Position numbers and translations under genes: made by a program. A stretch of DNA of 64,000 nt, taken from the NCBI GenBank assembly GCA_040768665.1, contig JAXGMN010000036.1, positions 62,001 through 126,000 on the forward strand. Reading direction: 5' to 3'. Source of the DNA: JABWBD01 sp040768665 (GTDB lineage Bacteria > Planctomycetota > Planctomycetia > Pirellulales > Thermoguttaceae). Of this stretch, positions 11,490 through 20,960 are shown one piece after another (position 1 is the first letter of the stretch; every line of letters begins with the position of its first letter). The notes under the pieces are model-generated. The model did no database searches, had not been told where the DNA came from, and was given only the letters and a program-made list of their open reading frames with translations.

Positions 11490-12614
11490 ATGCACACCTT
11501 GGATCGTCGTCATCTTCTCACAAACGTCGCCGCCGCGGGCGCGGCCATCGTCGCTGGGCGCTGGGGCGCGGCAACCGCTACGGCGGACGAGCACCCGAAG
11601 CAGCGGATCAAGATTGGCCAGATCGGCACGGCGCATGAGCACGCCTCGGGGAAGATGGAGACCTTCCGGAAGCTGAGCGACCACTATGAGGTCGTCGGCA
11701 TCGCCGAACCCGACCCTGAGCTGCGCAAGCGGCACGAAAACCATCCGGCGTATCGGGGCGTGCCGTGGATGACCGAAGAGCAACTGCTCAAGGTCGAGGG
11801 GCTCCAGGCCGTGGCCGTCGAGGTCAGCTCGGGCGACGACCGCATCATGGACGTCACCGGGCGATGTATCGCAGCCGGCATGCACGTCCACCTCGACAAA
11901 CCGGGCGGGAAGTCATTCGCCGCGTTCAAGAGAGTGTTGGACGAGGCCGGCCGGCGCAAACTGGCCGTGCAGTTGGGCTACATGTACCGGAACAACCCGG
12001 CGGTCCAATTCTGCCAGCGCGCGGTGCGTGAGGGGTGGCTCGGGCAGATCTTCGAGATCGACTGCGTGATGAGCGTCACGCACGGTCTGAGCTACCGAAA
12101 ATACCTCGCGCAGTTTCGCGGCGGATCGATGTTCATCTTCGCCTGCCACCTGATCGACCTGGTGGTGAGCCTGATGGGAAAGCCCGGCCGCATCGTCTCC
12201 TACCCGCGGCAAACGCGGACGGACGTCGGTGTAGATATGTGCGACAACGGGCTGATCGTGTTCGAATATCCGAAAACGACGGTCACGATTCGCACGGCGT
12301 CGCTCGAGGTCGAAGGCAACCAGCGGCGGCAACTGGTGGTCTGCGGCGACCAGGGCACGGTCGACATCCGGCCGCTGGAGCGCTCCGGGCCGCTGACACT
12401 TCGGCTCGCCCTTTCCGAGGCCCGCGATACTTACAAGAAGGGCTATCAGGAGGTCTCCTTCCCGCCGCCGCCGGGACGCTATGACTTCCAACTGATCGAG
12501 CTGGCTCGAATCATCCGCGGTGAGATCGAAAACCCCCACCCCCTCGAGCACGAACTGCTCGTGCAGCAGTGCCTGCTGGAGGCCTGCGGATATCCACTCA
12601 CCGGCACGCATTGA
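11490..12614 (+). CDS. Gfo/Idh/MocA family oxidoreductase (4), Tat-like N-terminus, DKP variant
   Basis: The start is ATG 11490 (MHTLDRRHLLTNVAAAGAAI, GCGAGGA upstream), giving 374 residues. The in-frame extension back to 11388 has no ribosome site or signal. The N-terminus has a twin arginine before a hydrophobic alanine-rich stretch. The Rossmann part is altered (KIGQIGTAHEHASGK). The catalytic motif reads DKP at residues 136-138 instead of EKP, keeping the lysine. The protein is shorter and more divergent than oxidoreductases 2 and 3. It probably handles a different substrate or may lack dehydrogenase activity. It is the last gene of the rightward run. Confidence 0.82.
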   Translation: MHTLDRRHLLTNVAAAGAAIVAGRWGAATATADEHPKQRIKIGQIGTAHEHASGKMETFRKLSDHYEVVGIAEPDPELRKRHENHPAYRGVPWMTEEQLLKVEGLQAVAVEVSSGDDRIMDVTGRCIAAGMHVHLDKPGGKSFAAFKRVLDEAGRRKLAVQLGYMYRNNPAVQFCQRAVREGWLGQIFEIDCVMSVTHGLSYRKYLAQFRGGSMFIFACHLIDLVVSLMGKPGRIVSYPRQTRTDVGVDMCDNGLIVFEYPKTTVTIRTASLEVEGNQRRQLVVCGDQGTVDIRPLERSGPLTLRLALSEARDTYKKGYQEVSFPPPPGRYDFQLIELARIIRGEIENPHPLEHELLVQQCLLEACGYPLTGTH

Positions 12615-12747
12615 GGATCGGGGAGGAACGGGACCGATGGCAGTGCTCTTCTAGCAAACGGGCCAGCATCGGGTTGTGGGCATCCTGTATTTCGGATTCT
12701 TCTTGATGGCTGAGGAGCGCCAATTGCGATTGTAGTGGCAGAGGAAG

Positions 12748-12788
12748 AAGGAGGATTCCGATGTCAAACAGGCGCGACAAGCGACAAG
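12748..12788 (+). pseudogene. Orphan ribosome site and start of a lost Tat-type gene
   Basis: A perfect AAGGAGG (12748-12754) stands six bases before ATG 12761, which reads MSNRRDK. Planctomycete exported proteins often begin MSNRRDFLK, so this looks like the first six codons of a Tat signal. The following codons have no signal-peptide character and run into the antisense 3' end of the gene at 12789. The body of the gene was probably removed by a rearrangement. The call rests on a short match. Confidence 0.4.
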
Positions 12789-14654
12789 TCACTGGTTCTT
12801 GGTCTGAAAAAAGTCCGAAACGTCTGCGGGTGGAGGGATCGGGGGGGCCAGCAGCACCGGTTCCGCGTAGTCCGCATCCATCCGGTAGGGAAGCATGTAG
12901 AGTCGGTCTCCCGTCGAGTTGCAGAAAAAGATCCGCGAGGGAGAAAGGCGGCTCGAATCGCCATCCGTCCAGACGGCGAAGAAGGGATCAGCCGGGTTGG
13001 GAGGCCGGCGCACGTAACTGTGATTCATGGGGCTATTCTGCGTGACACGCCGCTCCAGATTCCAGCTCGCGCCCCGATCCGTGGAGGTCCAGAGGCCGAC
13101 TTCACCGCCTGTGAAATAGGCCTGCGGTCCCGCGAGCGTGGGACCGATCACTGTCCAGCGCTCGCCGTCGATATAGAGGCTGCACGAGTCGTAGTTGTGA
13201 TCGGATTGGGTGACTGTGGACGTAAGCCAACGCTCGCCAGTCCAGCGCGTGATTTCCCAAAGGCGCGGGTCGTTATCCGGTCCCGGCGCGTGGCCGCGGC
13301 TGGAGAGGCCGAGGATCACCGGGCGGCCCTCGGCGTCGAAGACGAGCTTGCTGATGTAGAACAGTCGCCGCTGCGCCTCGTAGTCGACTACGAGCGCGGG
13401 ATTCTTGGGATGGTCCAGAGGGATGGTCAGCGGGCGGCCGTCGACGGTAGTCCACGTGCGGCCGAAGTCGGCCGTCTCGGCGTAGTAGATGTTCGTGCGG
13501 CGGTCGGGTTTGCCGCCGGGATGGTAGTTGAAGGCGGTCCCGATTTTCTGCCCGTCGCAGCGGCTCACCTGGTAGTGCCCAGCGAAGCCGGCGAGCTTCT
13601 TGAGGTCCTTCGCTGGCTGGGCGGTCCAATCCTTTCCGTCGCGGCTCGTCTCCCAATACAATTCGCGGCCGCCCGTGTAGAGCGTCAACAGATGAAAGAA
13701 CCCCTTTCCGGGAATGTACCAGATCTGCGAGTAGGTTTGCTCGCGGGAGATGACTTCCTGGAAGGAGTCGACGGAGTAGGGCTGCTTGCTGCGGAAGATC
13801 TGCCCTGGCCGGTGACGCCCGCGGCCGGCGATGAAGACCCACACATACCCGGCCTCGTCAATGGTCAAGCTGGGGTTGTCGTGCGGGTCATCGATTCCCC
13901 GCTGATCGCGAACGATCGTCGGCCGGGGAACGCGGTGCCGTTTGTGGTCGTAGTACGAGGCCATGGCCAGGAGGTAGCGGTCTTCCGGACCGGTGGTTCC
14001 CCCGTAGACGAAGAAGGTCTTCTCGACCTCCGGAGCATAGACGGCCATGGGACTGACCGTGTGGTTGGCAACGAAGCCCGTGCCGCCGGAGTTCTTGTCC
14101 CCGTACGGGCTGACTATTTCCCCGATCGTCCACCAAATACCCCGATAGCCGTCAACCTTGTCGCGGAACGTGTAGAAGCGTTCCACACGTTCTGTGGATC
14201 CCCGCGAGTTCTCGGCAGTAATCTTCGCACGGTATGACGTGTCTGGCGCCAGTCCCTCAAGTGTCACCTCTCGGGCTGCCGGTGTCCCCCCGACCAAGAG
14301 TCGCTCGGTGACTTCCTTGCCGTTGAGCCACAGACGGATTGCGCCGGCCTCAACAGGCCGATCGGCGGTGACGCGAAAACGGAATGCCTTGCCGGGCGCA
14401 AGTATTCCACCGCTTTTCTGCGGTTCGATCACCGTGATGGCCGGCGGCGCAGGAGACGCGGTTCCGAAAGGGAATGCGACCGCGTCATCCGCACATCGGG
14501 CCGCATTTGGTGCGAGCAGCACGAGCAAGGACAGCAGGGTCCAAGTCGCGCGTGGCGCGAACGATGGCTTCTCGGAATCCGCGGTGGGGACGCGGCGCAT
14601 CGCGGTGTGCGCTGGGAACAACCAGGCTTGGTACGGTAATTCACATTGAAGCAT
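12789..14654 (-). CDS. Secreted BNR_4-type propeller protein
   Basis: The start is taken as ATG 14654, with GGAGGA at 14663-14668 eight bases upstream, giving 621 residues; the frame extends to 14696. A hydrophobic segment (TWTLLSLLVLLAPNAARC) acts as signal or anchor after an unusually long N-terminus. A fibronectin-like region follows, then GYRGIWWT, a hallmark of BNR_4 proteins. Asp-box-like strands are SRDGKDWTAQ, TADFGRTWTTVD and STDRGASWNLE. BNR_4 proteins include propeller polysaccharide lyases and uncharacterised polymer-binding proteins, so a role in uronic-acid or rhamnose polymer breakdown is possible but unproven. It is transcribed toward the four oxidoreductases. Confidence 0.72.
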   Translation of the reverse strand: MLQCELPYQAWLFPAHTAMRRVPTADSEKPSFAPRATWTLLSLLVLLAPNAARCADDAVAFPFGTASPAPPAITVIEPQKSGGILAPGKAFRFRVTADRPVEAGAIRLWLNGKEVTERLLVGGTPAAREVTLEGLAPDTSYRAKITAENSRGSTERVERFYTFRDKVDGYRGIWWTIGEIVSPYGDKNSGGTGFVANHTVSPMAVYAPEVEKTFFVYGGTTGPEDRYLLAMASYYDHKRHRVPRPTIVRDQRGIDDPHDNPSLTIDEAGYVWVFIAGRGRHRPGQIFRSKQPYSVDSFQEVISREQTYSQIWYIPGKGFFHLLTLYTGGRELYWETSRDGKDWTAQPAKDLKKLAGFAGHYQVSRCDGQKIGTAFNYHPGGKPDRRTNIYYAETADFGRTWTTVDGRPLTIPLDHPKNPALVVDYEAQRRLFYISKLVFDAEGRPVILGLSSRGHAPGPDNDPRLWEITRWTGERWLTSTVTQSDHNYDSCSLYIDGERWTVIGPTLAGPQAYFTGGEVGLWTSTDRGASWNLERRVTQNSPMNHSYVRRPPNPADPFFAVWTDGDSSRLSPSRIFFCNSTGDRLYMLPYRMDADYAEPVLLAPPIPPPADVSDFFQTKNQ

Positions 14655-14836
14655 CTGGACATCCTCCATCGTGTAGGGCGTTTGCCTTTCGGCCATTCCT
14701 TACCGAAGGCTGCGAGGTTTCCGGCCGTCGAGTTCCTGGCAACGCGGTGGTCCCGAACGTGACCGGCCCGGTGTGGCTGGAAAGGCTCGTGACTGCCCGT
14801 GGGACTGCCCCGCCACGCCGCCGAATTCCGGAGCGT

Positions 14837-17800
14837 TCATTCTACGTTCTTGCCAAAGACCTCCAGCTCGGTCACGCCGTTGTCGCCGAGTGGGAAGGTC
14901 TCCCGCAGGTCGGTCAGCTTCACCCACGCGGTCAACTGGTTCGGAAACACGAACTCTTGCGCGGCGGCCGTGTTTTCCAATGCGATGGCAACCTTGTGCC
15001 CGTCGGAGAACTCCAACGTCGCGCTGCTCCATGTCTTTTCCTGATCCGGCAGCTTCCGCAGATACAACACCACGCGGCTCGTCTCCACCGTCCGGCCGAA
15101 CTCGATCTTCAGCCACAAGTCGGTGCGTCGGTTCGGCCTCCAGTACGGAACCGGCGAGGTTTCTTCGGCCGCAGCCGCGTTCCCATCGACCACGTTCCCC
15201 GGCGAGAATTCCGGCAGGTACTTGAAGTGGCTATTCGAGGTGACATGCGGGTAGGACCGCAGCTGGAACGTCGCGGCGTGCGGGTTGAGCGCCAGATTGC
15301 GAACCGCATTCCCCTTCACGTTTGAGCCGCCGCGGGCGTCCTGGCCTTCCGCCAACCCGAAAATGGGAACCGTGTTCGGCAACTGGTTGTAGGCCTCGAT
15401 GAACTGCTGCTGGGCGTCCATGCCGCCCAAGTCGAAGCGGGGAAACGTCGCGAAGGCGGTATTGGCACCGCGTTGCAGATGCTCCCGAAAGAGATCCAGA
15501 TGGGCCAGCTCGATCTCCGCGTGCCGCAAGCGTTTGGCTTCCTGGAACAGATACGCCCCGCGGCACTGATCGCGGTACGAATGAATGTAGGTGTGGACGA
15601 TGGTGTCCCACTTGTTGGCTTCCATGTAGGATCCACAATACGGCACGTTCAGGTCGATCCAGCAGGCGACACGGTCTTTGTCCCGCTGCGTCAGTGCCAC
15701 GCCGTAATGCGCCGGCTCCAGATATTGCATCAGTCGGCTCTTCGAGGAACCGAAGGAGTACGGCGGGATCATGGGCGGCTGAGAAGTGGCCATCGGCAGC
15801 CAGTTGACGAGGTCATTCACCTGCTCGTAGCACACGCGGCCGTACTTGGTGAGGTTCACGTACGATTCGCAGTAGTCGCGGCCCGGATTCATGTCCTTGC
15901 CCGTTTGCGGATACACGTATTCCGCCGTTTTCGGACGGGAGACAACGCCCTCCCAGGCTTCCTTCCAGCCGTAGTTTTTCGTGTCGCCCAACAGGCTCAG
16001 CGGGGCTGCGGACCCGTCGGCCTGCTGGCGGCCCGTGTGGCAGCCCACGCAGTGCGCGTCCCAGATCGGCTGGATCTCCCGCAGATAGCTGAACCCTTGG
16101 GGCACATCCATGCCCTGCGGCGCATTGACATTCAAGTACTCGTACGCCCGGCGTTGCGCGGGCGACAGGAACTGCAGTTGCTCCGGCGGGGCCACTTCGC
16201 CTGCCTGGTAGAACGGAACCGGCCGCTGCGGCGGACGCCGCAGCGCCAGAGTACTCAGCTTCGAGTCGGACAACGTATCGTGTTTGTTCTCGTGGCAGCC
16301 GAGACAGGCGAAGGTTTCACCCGGCATCAGCGTCGTCCAGCTGCGCATCGTTTGGATGACATAGCCCTTTTCGTCCAGCAGCTGGAAGTACACCGCCCGG
16401 CGCGCCGGGACCGTGAAATAGGCGCTGCCGTCCTCCTGGACATCGACCGTGCCCAGCACATGCTTGACGTCCCAACTGCCGTTTCCGATGGAGACCGGCG
16501 TGTGCACTTGCGAGCTGGGCTGGTTGTAGTCCACGCCGGCCGACATCGCGCGGTACGAGAGGGCGACAATTCGCAGCTTCTTCGCCGCGCCCTGCGGCAC
16601 GCCCTGCAGGCCCGCGCCGAAATACACGTTCTGCAAATAGAACGTGCCCTCGTCGCGATCGAAGTCCACCTTGTCAGGAGGGGGGCAAAGCGGGGCTCTG
16701 GACGCCAGCGGCACCTGCTGGCCGCAGGAAACGGCCGGGTCGTACACGAGCAACTCGCGGTCGCCGGCGCTGTTCATCCAGTAAATCCCAAAGCGGGTCT
16801 TGTACGCGCCCCGCGGCGGACCGCCCTCCGGATTGAAGGAGACCAGGTAGTTGTCCTCATCGAGGGGCAGCGGATACTGGAACAGTTCACCTTCCTGACC
16901 GAAGAAATCGTCCCGGTTGGGGACAAAGGGCCGCACTGGCGCGACGTACTCCAATCCCTCCGCTTCCTGCGTCCCCTTGCTTCGATCCAGACGCATCAGT
17001 TTGCCGCTCTGGTCGGTGTGATGGCCGGAGCCGATCACCAGGACCCGGTGCGAACCGGGGATCGGCCGGGCATGGATGATCGACCGCGGTGCGTGCGAGT
17101 TGTTGCCGTACAACTCGGTCTGCGCCGTCCCATCGGGGTTCATCACGAACAACTTGTGCACCTTGCCGGAGACGCGGTCGTTGTACTCCCACCGCGTGTA
17201 CACGATCCGGCCGTCGTGCAGGAGCTGCGGGTACAGCGTGTGCGCCTGATCGTATCCCAGCCGCCGCAGGTAACGCCCCTGGCCGTCGCAGCGGTACAAG
17301 TTCGTGGCGTCCGATGACCAGCACGGCACCGAAATGTCGCACCGCGTGGAGGCAAAGATGATGTCCCCCTCGGGCAACCAGCACGGCTCGACATCCGCAG
17401 TGCCCGGACCAAAGGTAATCTGTTGGACGCTTCGCTCCGGCCAGTGCAGCACGTACAGGTGGTAGTCGTCGGTGTGCTCGCTGGTGCGCATCGAGAAGGC
17501 GATTTGGGTCCCCGCAAACGAAACGCAGGGATCGCGGATGATCCCCTCCGGCTGCCGCAAGAGCGTTTCCGAGGTCACTTGCCCGTCGGCGGCAACGGTC
17601 AGCAGACATAATTCCGCGCCCATCTTCCAATCGCCCAGGCGGTCCTTGTAGACGGAATCCGACAGGAAGGCGGTGGACGCAAACGACGGCTGATTGGCCA
17701 ACTGACAGTGCTTGGCGTAGATGTACCGCTCCGCGAACCGCGAGACAATCTGCAGCCGCAGTTTGCGGCGCGTCTCGCAGAGCTGAAAGTACAGCCGCTG

Positions 17801-18118
17801 CCAGGCGGGATCGGCACCGGCCGTGTGCGCCTCGGCCAGTGATGCAAGTTCTCGCGCACAGGCTTCCACCGTCGCCGGCGGTGCATTGCGTGACTTGACC
17901 TCGTCAAGGACCTTCCGCACCATCTGCTGTTCGAGTTCGAAGGAGTCCGTGCGTACGAAACAGGCGGAAACGTCCAACCGCCGGGCGTCCTGACGCATCC
18001 AGTCCAGCTGTAAACGTTCGAGCGGATAGGCCCACGTGCCGTGATGGTCATCGGCCGCCATGGCGGGGAGCACCGTGAACAGCCCAGCCAATAGACTCAG
18101 TCCGATCTTGCGATACAT
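14837..18118 (-). CDS. Hydrazine synthase alpha-like diheme protein with C-terminal discoidin-like domain
   Basis: The start at ATG 18118 (MYRKIGLSLLAGLFTVLPAMA) puts a clean Sec signal at the N-terminus, giving 1,093 residues; the frame can be extended to 18148. After a helical N-terminal region comes a TolB/PD40-like propeller (for example DEPCWLPEGDIIFASTR-type strands, MNPDGTAQTELYG), as in the middle domain of hydrazine synthase alpha. Two c-type heme sites follow: CLGCH at residues 605-609 and CVGCH at 690-694. The last 110 residues look like an F5/8 (discoidin) sandwich that could bind sugars. This family is widespread in non-anammox planctomycetes and the beta and gamma partners are absent, so hydrazine synthesis is not implied. 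A periplasmic electron-transfer role is likely. It lies downstream of the GH16 gene on the same strand. Confidence 0.75.
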   Translation of the reverse strand: MYRKIGLSLLAGLFTVLPAMAADDHHGTWAYPLERLQLDWMRQDARRLDVSACFVRTDSFELEQQMVRKVLDEVKSRNAPPATVEACARELASLAEAHTAGADPAWQRLYFQLCETRRKLRLQIVSRFAERYIYAKHCQLANQPSFASTAFLSDSVYKDRLGDWKMGAELCLLTVAADGQVTSETLLRQPEGIIRDPCVSFAGTQIAFSMRTSEHTDDYHLYVLHWPERSVQQITFGPGTADVEPCWLPEGDIIFASTRCDISVPCWSSDATNLYRCDGQGRYLRRLGYDQAHTLYPQLLHDGRIVYTRWEYNDRVSGKVHKLFVMNPDGTAQTELYGNNSHAPRSIIHARPIPGSHRVLVIGSGHHTDQSGKLMRLDRSKGTQEAEGLEYVAPVRPFVPNRDDFFGQEGELFQYPLPLDEDNYLVSFNPEGGPPRGAYKTRFGIYWMNSAGDRELLVYDPAVSCGQQVPLASRAPLCPPPDKVDFDRDEGTFYLQNVYFGAGLQGVPQGAAKKLRIVALSYRAMSAGVDYNQPSSQVHTPVSIGNGSWDVKHVLGTVDVQEDGSAYFTVPARRAVYFQLLDEKGYVIQTMRSWTTLMPGETFACLGCHENKHDTLSDSKLSTLALRRPPQRPVPFYQAGEVAPPEQLQFLSPAQRRAYEYLNVNAPQGMDVPQGFSYLREIQPIWDAHCVGCHTGRQQADGSAAPLSLLGDTKNYGWKEAWEGVVSRPKTAEYVYPQTGKDMNPGRDYCESYVNLTKYGRVCYEQVNDLVNWLPMATSQPPMIPPYSFGSSKSRLMQYLEPAHYGVALTQRDKDRVACWIDLNVPYCGSYMEANKWDTIVHTYIHSYRDQCRGAYLFQEAKRLRHAEIELAHLDLFREHLQRGANTAFATFPRFDLGGMDAQQQFIEAYNQLPNTVPIFGLAEGQDARGGSNVKGNAVRNLALNPHAATFQLRSYPHVTSNSHFKYLPEFSPGNVVDGNAAAAEETSPVPYWRPNRRTDLWLKIEFGRTVETSRVVLYLRKLPDQEKTWSSATLEFSDGHKVAIALENTAAAQEFVFPNQLTAWVKLTDLRETFPLGDNGVTELEVFGKNVE

Positions 18119-18188
18119 GCTTCTAGCCCTCGGAGGTGCTGATCTCATGACACCGCCAAGCCGGCAGTCCCCACGCTCTGCAAAACGC

Positions 18189-18260
18189 TCATCGAGCCGG
18201 TGCCGCTCCAGGCGGTTTCGTCTTCGCCTGAACCAGCCGTTTCCGGGCGCGGCGGACGGT
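18189..18260 (-). pseudogene. C-terminal scrap of a HEAT-repeat protein
   Basis: Read on the minus strand from 18260 the frame gives TVRRARKRLVQAKTKPPG and ends at a TGA at 18189-18191. This matches the end of the HEAT remnant at 19202 (DLVRRARELLMQAKAKPPG). It begins exactly where the GH16 frame stops, so GH16 is bracketed on both sides by HEAT C-terminal sequence. Confidence 0.6.
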
Positions 18261-19117
18261 CAATGCGTCCCTTCCTTCATACCGGGCAATTGCCAGCAGC
18301 GCAGATAGTCGACGTAGAACGTGGCAGGAAGCTCGTCCAACGTGGGCATCCCGCTCCAATTCGGCATCGTCTCCGAATCGAAATTGACGGTCAATGCGGT
18401 CTTGTGGTTTTCATTCGGAACGGACCAACGCTCGACATCATCCACGTACCACTTCATGACTTCGGAGGTCCACAGGAAACCGAACGTGTGGAAATCGTCG
18501 CAGAAGCTGAACGGAGCCAGCCATTTTTCGCCCTTGACGACATTGTTCAACCGCACGGTCGCCTCCACGTACGGAGTCTCCTGCCGGTGCAGTGTCATGA
18601 AATAGACGTGCTTCAACTTGTCCGGTTTGCCGAACATTTCAAAGACGTCGATCTCCTCGGAATAGAAGCCTTTCTGGTACTTTTGCGGCGGATCAAGCGG
18701 GTCGTAGAACCAGAACGCACTGGAACAGTACGACGGCATCGCCTTGCAGCGGGCTTCAAAGTAGCCGTACTTCACTCGTTTCTTGCCCTTGACCGCACCG
18801 GTGGCGAAGGTGTGGAAACCGCGGACATGATTCTCAACGGTTTCCATGTGGTCCGGCATTTTCGTCGCCGAAATCTGCAGCATGCCGTCCTTCACGGCCA
18901 CGTTGTCGCGGACATAGAGGCCCGGCCTGCGGCCCACCCACATCGGGTTGAAGTCCCACCATTTGGCATCGTCAAGTTGCTTGCCGTTGAACTCGTCACT
19001 GAACTCGGGCACAAACTGCCAGTCGCCCGGCACGGGACAGACCGGCGCTTGTGCCCACGCCGTCGAAACGATCAACACCAATAGTCCCATCAGCGGGCTC
19101 AATGTCAGTTCTCTCAT
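18260..19117 (-). CDS. Secreted glycoside hydrolase family 16 enzyme
   Basis: A 285-residue protein with a Sec signal (LMGLLVLIVSTAWAQAP) and a single GH16 jelly-roll domain. The catalytic signature ExDxxE is present as EIDVFE, with E155 (nucleophile), D157 and E160 (acid/base). The flanking FWFYDPLDPP, MTLHRQETPY and YVDYLRCWQ fit the agarase/carrageenase/porphyranase-type branch more than the lichenases. GH16 members cleave beta-1,3 or beta-1,4 links in galactans or glucans; this one probably acts on a (sulfated) galactan. GGAGAAG lies before the ATG. HEAT-repeat scraps lie on both sides, and a truncated copy of its N-terminus lies at 24730-24852. Confidence 0.88.
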   Translation of the reverse strand: MRELTLSPLMGLLVLIVSTAWAQAPVCPVPGDWQFVPEFSDEFNGKQLDDAKWWDFNPMWVGRRPGLYVRDNVAVKDGMLQISATKMPDHMETVENHVRGFHTFATGAVKGKKRVKYGYFEARCKAMPSYCSSAFWFYDPLDPPQKYQKGFYSEEIDVFEMFGKPDKLKHVYFMTLHRQETPYVEATVRLNNVVKGEKWLAPFSFCDDFHTFGFLWTSEVMKWYVDDVERWSVPNENHKTALTVNFDSETMPNWSGMPTLDELPATFYVDYLRCWQLPGMKEGTH

Positions 19118-19201
19118 GTTGGCTTCTCCGACCGTCGAAAGGCCAGGTTGGAACTCTCTCCGTCCCGCACGCTGCGGTGTCGATGATACAACATTGACCG
19201 A

Positions 19202-19575
19202 TCACGTTCCAGGCGGCTTCGCCTTCGCCTGCATCAGCAGTTCCCTGGCACGGCGAACCAGATCGCGGTGGGTGGCCGCGACGCGAACCTCGGGCGCGGA
19301 ACTCGCGGCGGCTCGCAGGCCCCCCGGCCGAGCGGCCGCGTCGCCCCGATCGCCGAGCACCGCGACCAGCAACGCCTGGCGCGCGGGAGAAAGTCCCGCC
19401 AGCCGGCCGACCAGGGCCTCGGTCACGCTCGAGACGGAAAACTCGCGACTCGTACCGAGCGCCGCGGCAAACCGGGCGTCGTCCTCGGCGCCAAGCTCCG
19501 CAACCAGCGACGCAATCCCTTCCTCGTTCCCCGCGCCGGGCAAGAATTGCGCCGCGTGTTGTGCCGGTGAGGATC
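19202..19575 (-). pseudogene. HEAT-repeat protein remnant with internal deletion
   Basis: The minus frame from about 19575 to the stop at 19202 reads HEAT-like helices (GRLAGLSPARQALLVAVLGD, SAPEVRVAATH). It then jumps straight to a C-terminal tail (DLVRRARELLMQAKAKPPGT). In the planctomycete family I recall, about 250 residues lie between these parts. The missing middle corresponds to the material found separately at 24852-25553. There is no start, signal or ribosome site. It lies 85 bases before the GH16 gene on the same strand. Confidence 0.6.
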
Positions 19576-19738
19576 TGTGCGGGCACCTTCTCTGGGTGAT
19601 CCGGTCTTGTCTGGACGGGAACCAACGCGATAAACTTGTACTTCATCGCCAACCAGCGACTACGACCATCCCAGCCATCCATTCTGAACACGTGAAACGA
19701 AAACCGTTTCGCACTCAACGAAGGAGTCTGCGCAAGCC

Positions 19739-20761
19739 ATGAAGAACCGTCGCGGCAATTTCGCCTGTCTGACGTTGGTCGCTTTTCCGCCGCTCGCCGT
19801 TGCCATTGCCTGTTCCGCAGCAAGGAGCGAAGACCTTGGCCAAGAACTGAAGAAGGTCGCCTGCAGAATCGTTTTCGAGAGCTATCAAGACCAGAACTGG
19901 GACCTGTTCATGGTCCGGGCTGACGGCTCCGAGCGGGTGAACCTCACGCGCACTCGCGACGTGAACGAACTCGACCCCCATGTCTCCCCAGACGGCACGA
20001 AGGTCTGTTTCCTGGTCGACGAGGGAAAGGGAGAAAACACAGTTCGCACTGTCTGGTGCATGAACCTCGACGGTACGGACCGGCGTCTGGTGGCCCGCGG
20101 CGGGCGAGAGCCGTTTTGGATGGCCGATGGTCGCAGTATCGTCTACCTGAAGAGCGAGTTCGAGAAATTCACTGCCATGGACTTCGCCACCAAGGGGCTC
20201 ATCGTACACTGCTTGGCCACCGGCCGAGACCAGTCACATCCCAACGCGTATTTGCAGCACTTGTACTGCGTTGGCGCCACGCCGGATGGGAAGTGGTACA
20301 TATCTACAGTCCACGCCGGCATGGACTTCACCCATGCAATCCTGGCCATCCAGGCTCAAGGTCCGCAGGTATTCAACCTTAAGATCCCCGGTTGCCGGCC
20401 GGACGTAAGCCCGGACGGAAAGCGGATCGCCTGGGCCTCGGGCGACTACTCGTTGGCGATCGGGGAACTGGATTTGTCCGGTCCGGAACCGCGAGTGGTC
20501 AACCCGCACGACATCCTTGTCAGCCCTAAGCCGATGAAGATCCAGCACGTCGACTGGTCCCCCGACGGCCGATACGTGGCCTTTAGCCGCGGACCGTACA
20601 AGAAGTCGCTCGGCTTGGCGCCGTCGCTGGTTGGCATTCAGGCTCCAGGCTGGGACATCTGCGTGGGAGATCCGAGTACGACGAACCGCTGGGTGGCTAT
20701 CACCACCGACGGCAAGAGCAATAAAGAACCTGATTGGGTTCCCTTGTCCAAGACTCCCTGA
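19739..20761 (+). CDS. Exported TolB-like (PD40) propeller protein
   Basis: A 340-residue protein with a signal peptide (ACLTLVAFPPLAVAIACSAA); the cysteine there is a weak lipobox, so lipoprotein anchoring is possible. PD40 strands repeat as HVSPDGTKVCFL, DVSPDGKRIAWAS and DWSPDGRYVAFS, making a six-bladed propeller nearly to the C-terminus. No catalytic residue is recognisable. Such stand-alone propellers usually bind polymers or proteins. AAGGAG at 19721 is twelve bases upstream of the ATG, a long spacing. It is divergent from the GH16/HEAT cluster and is followed by the 1261-residue glycosidase fusion, with which it may act. Confidence 0.75.
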   Translation: MKNRRGNFACLTLVAFPPLAVAIACSAARSEDLGQELKKVACRIVFESYQDQNWDLFMVRADGSERVNLTRTRDVNELDPHVSPDGTKVCFLVDEGKGENTVRTVWCMNLDGTDRRLVARGGREPFWMADGRSIVYLKSEFEKFTAMDFATKGLIVHCLATGRDQSHPNAYLQHLYCVGATPDGKWYISTVHAGMDFTHAILAIQAQGPQVFNLKIPGCRPDVSPDGKRIAWASGDYSLAIGELDLSGPEPRVVNPHDILVSPKPMKIQHVDWSPDGRYVAFSRGPYKKSLGLAPSLVGIQAPGWDICVGDPSTTNRWVAITTDGKSNKEPDWVPLSKTP

Positions 20762-20960
20762 AAAGAAGTTTCCCAGGGGGCCACGGACGTCTACAAAATC
20801 CGATCGGAGTCTCTCCAGCTCCTTGATGTCAAGACTCGACGGCCGCCACGTGGGTAGACAATGACTGGGCGGACACGTTGCGTGCCGTTCTCGGTTCCGC
20901 CGGGCACGAAGAGAGTCGTTGTCCAGGCCGGCGGGAAACGTCTTTTGTAAGGAGAGTTGT

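Noticed and set aside
12735..14237. Plus-strand frame of 500 codons
   Set aside because: Antisense to the BNR_4-type protein with its hallmark GYRGIWWT. High G+C content keeps the opposite frame open.
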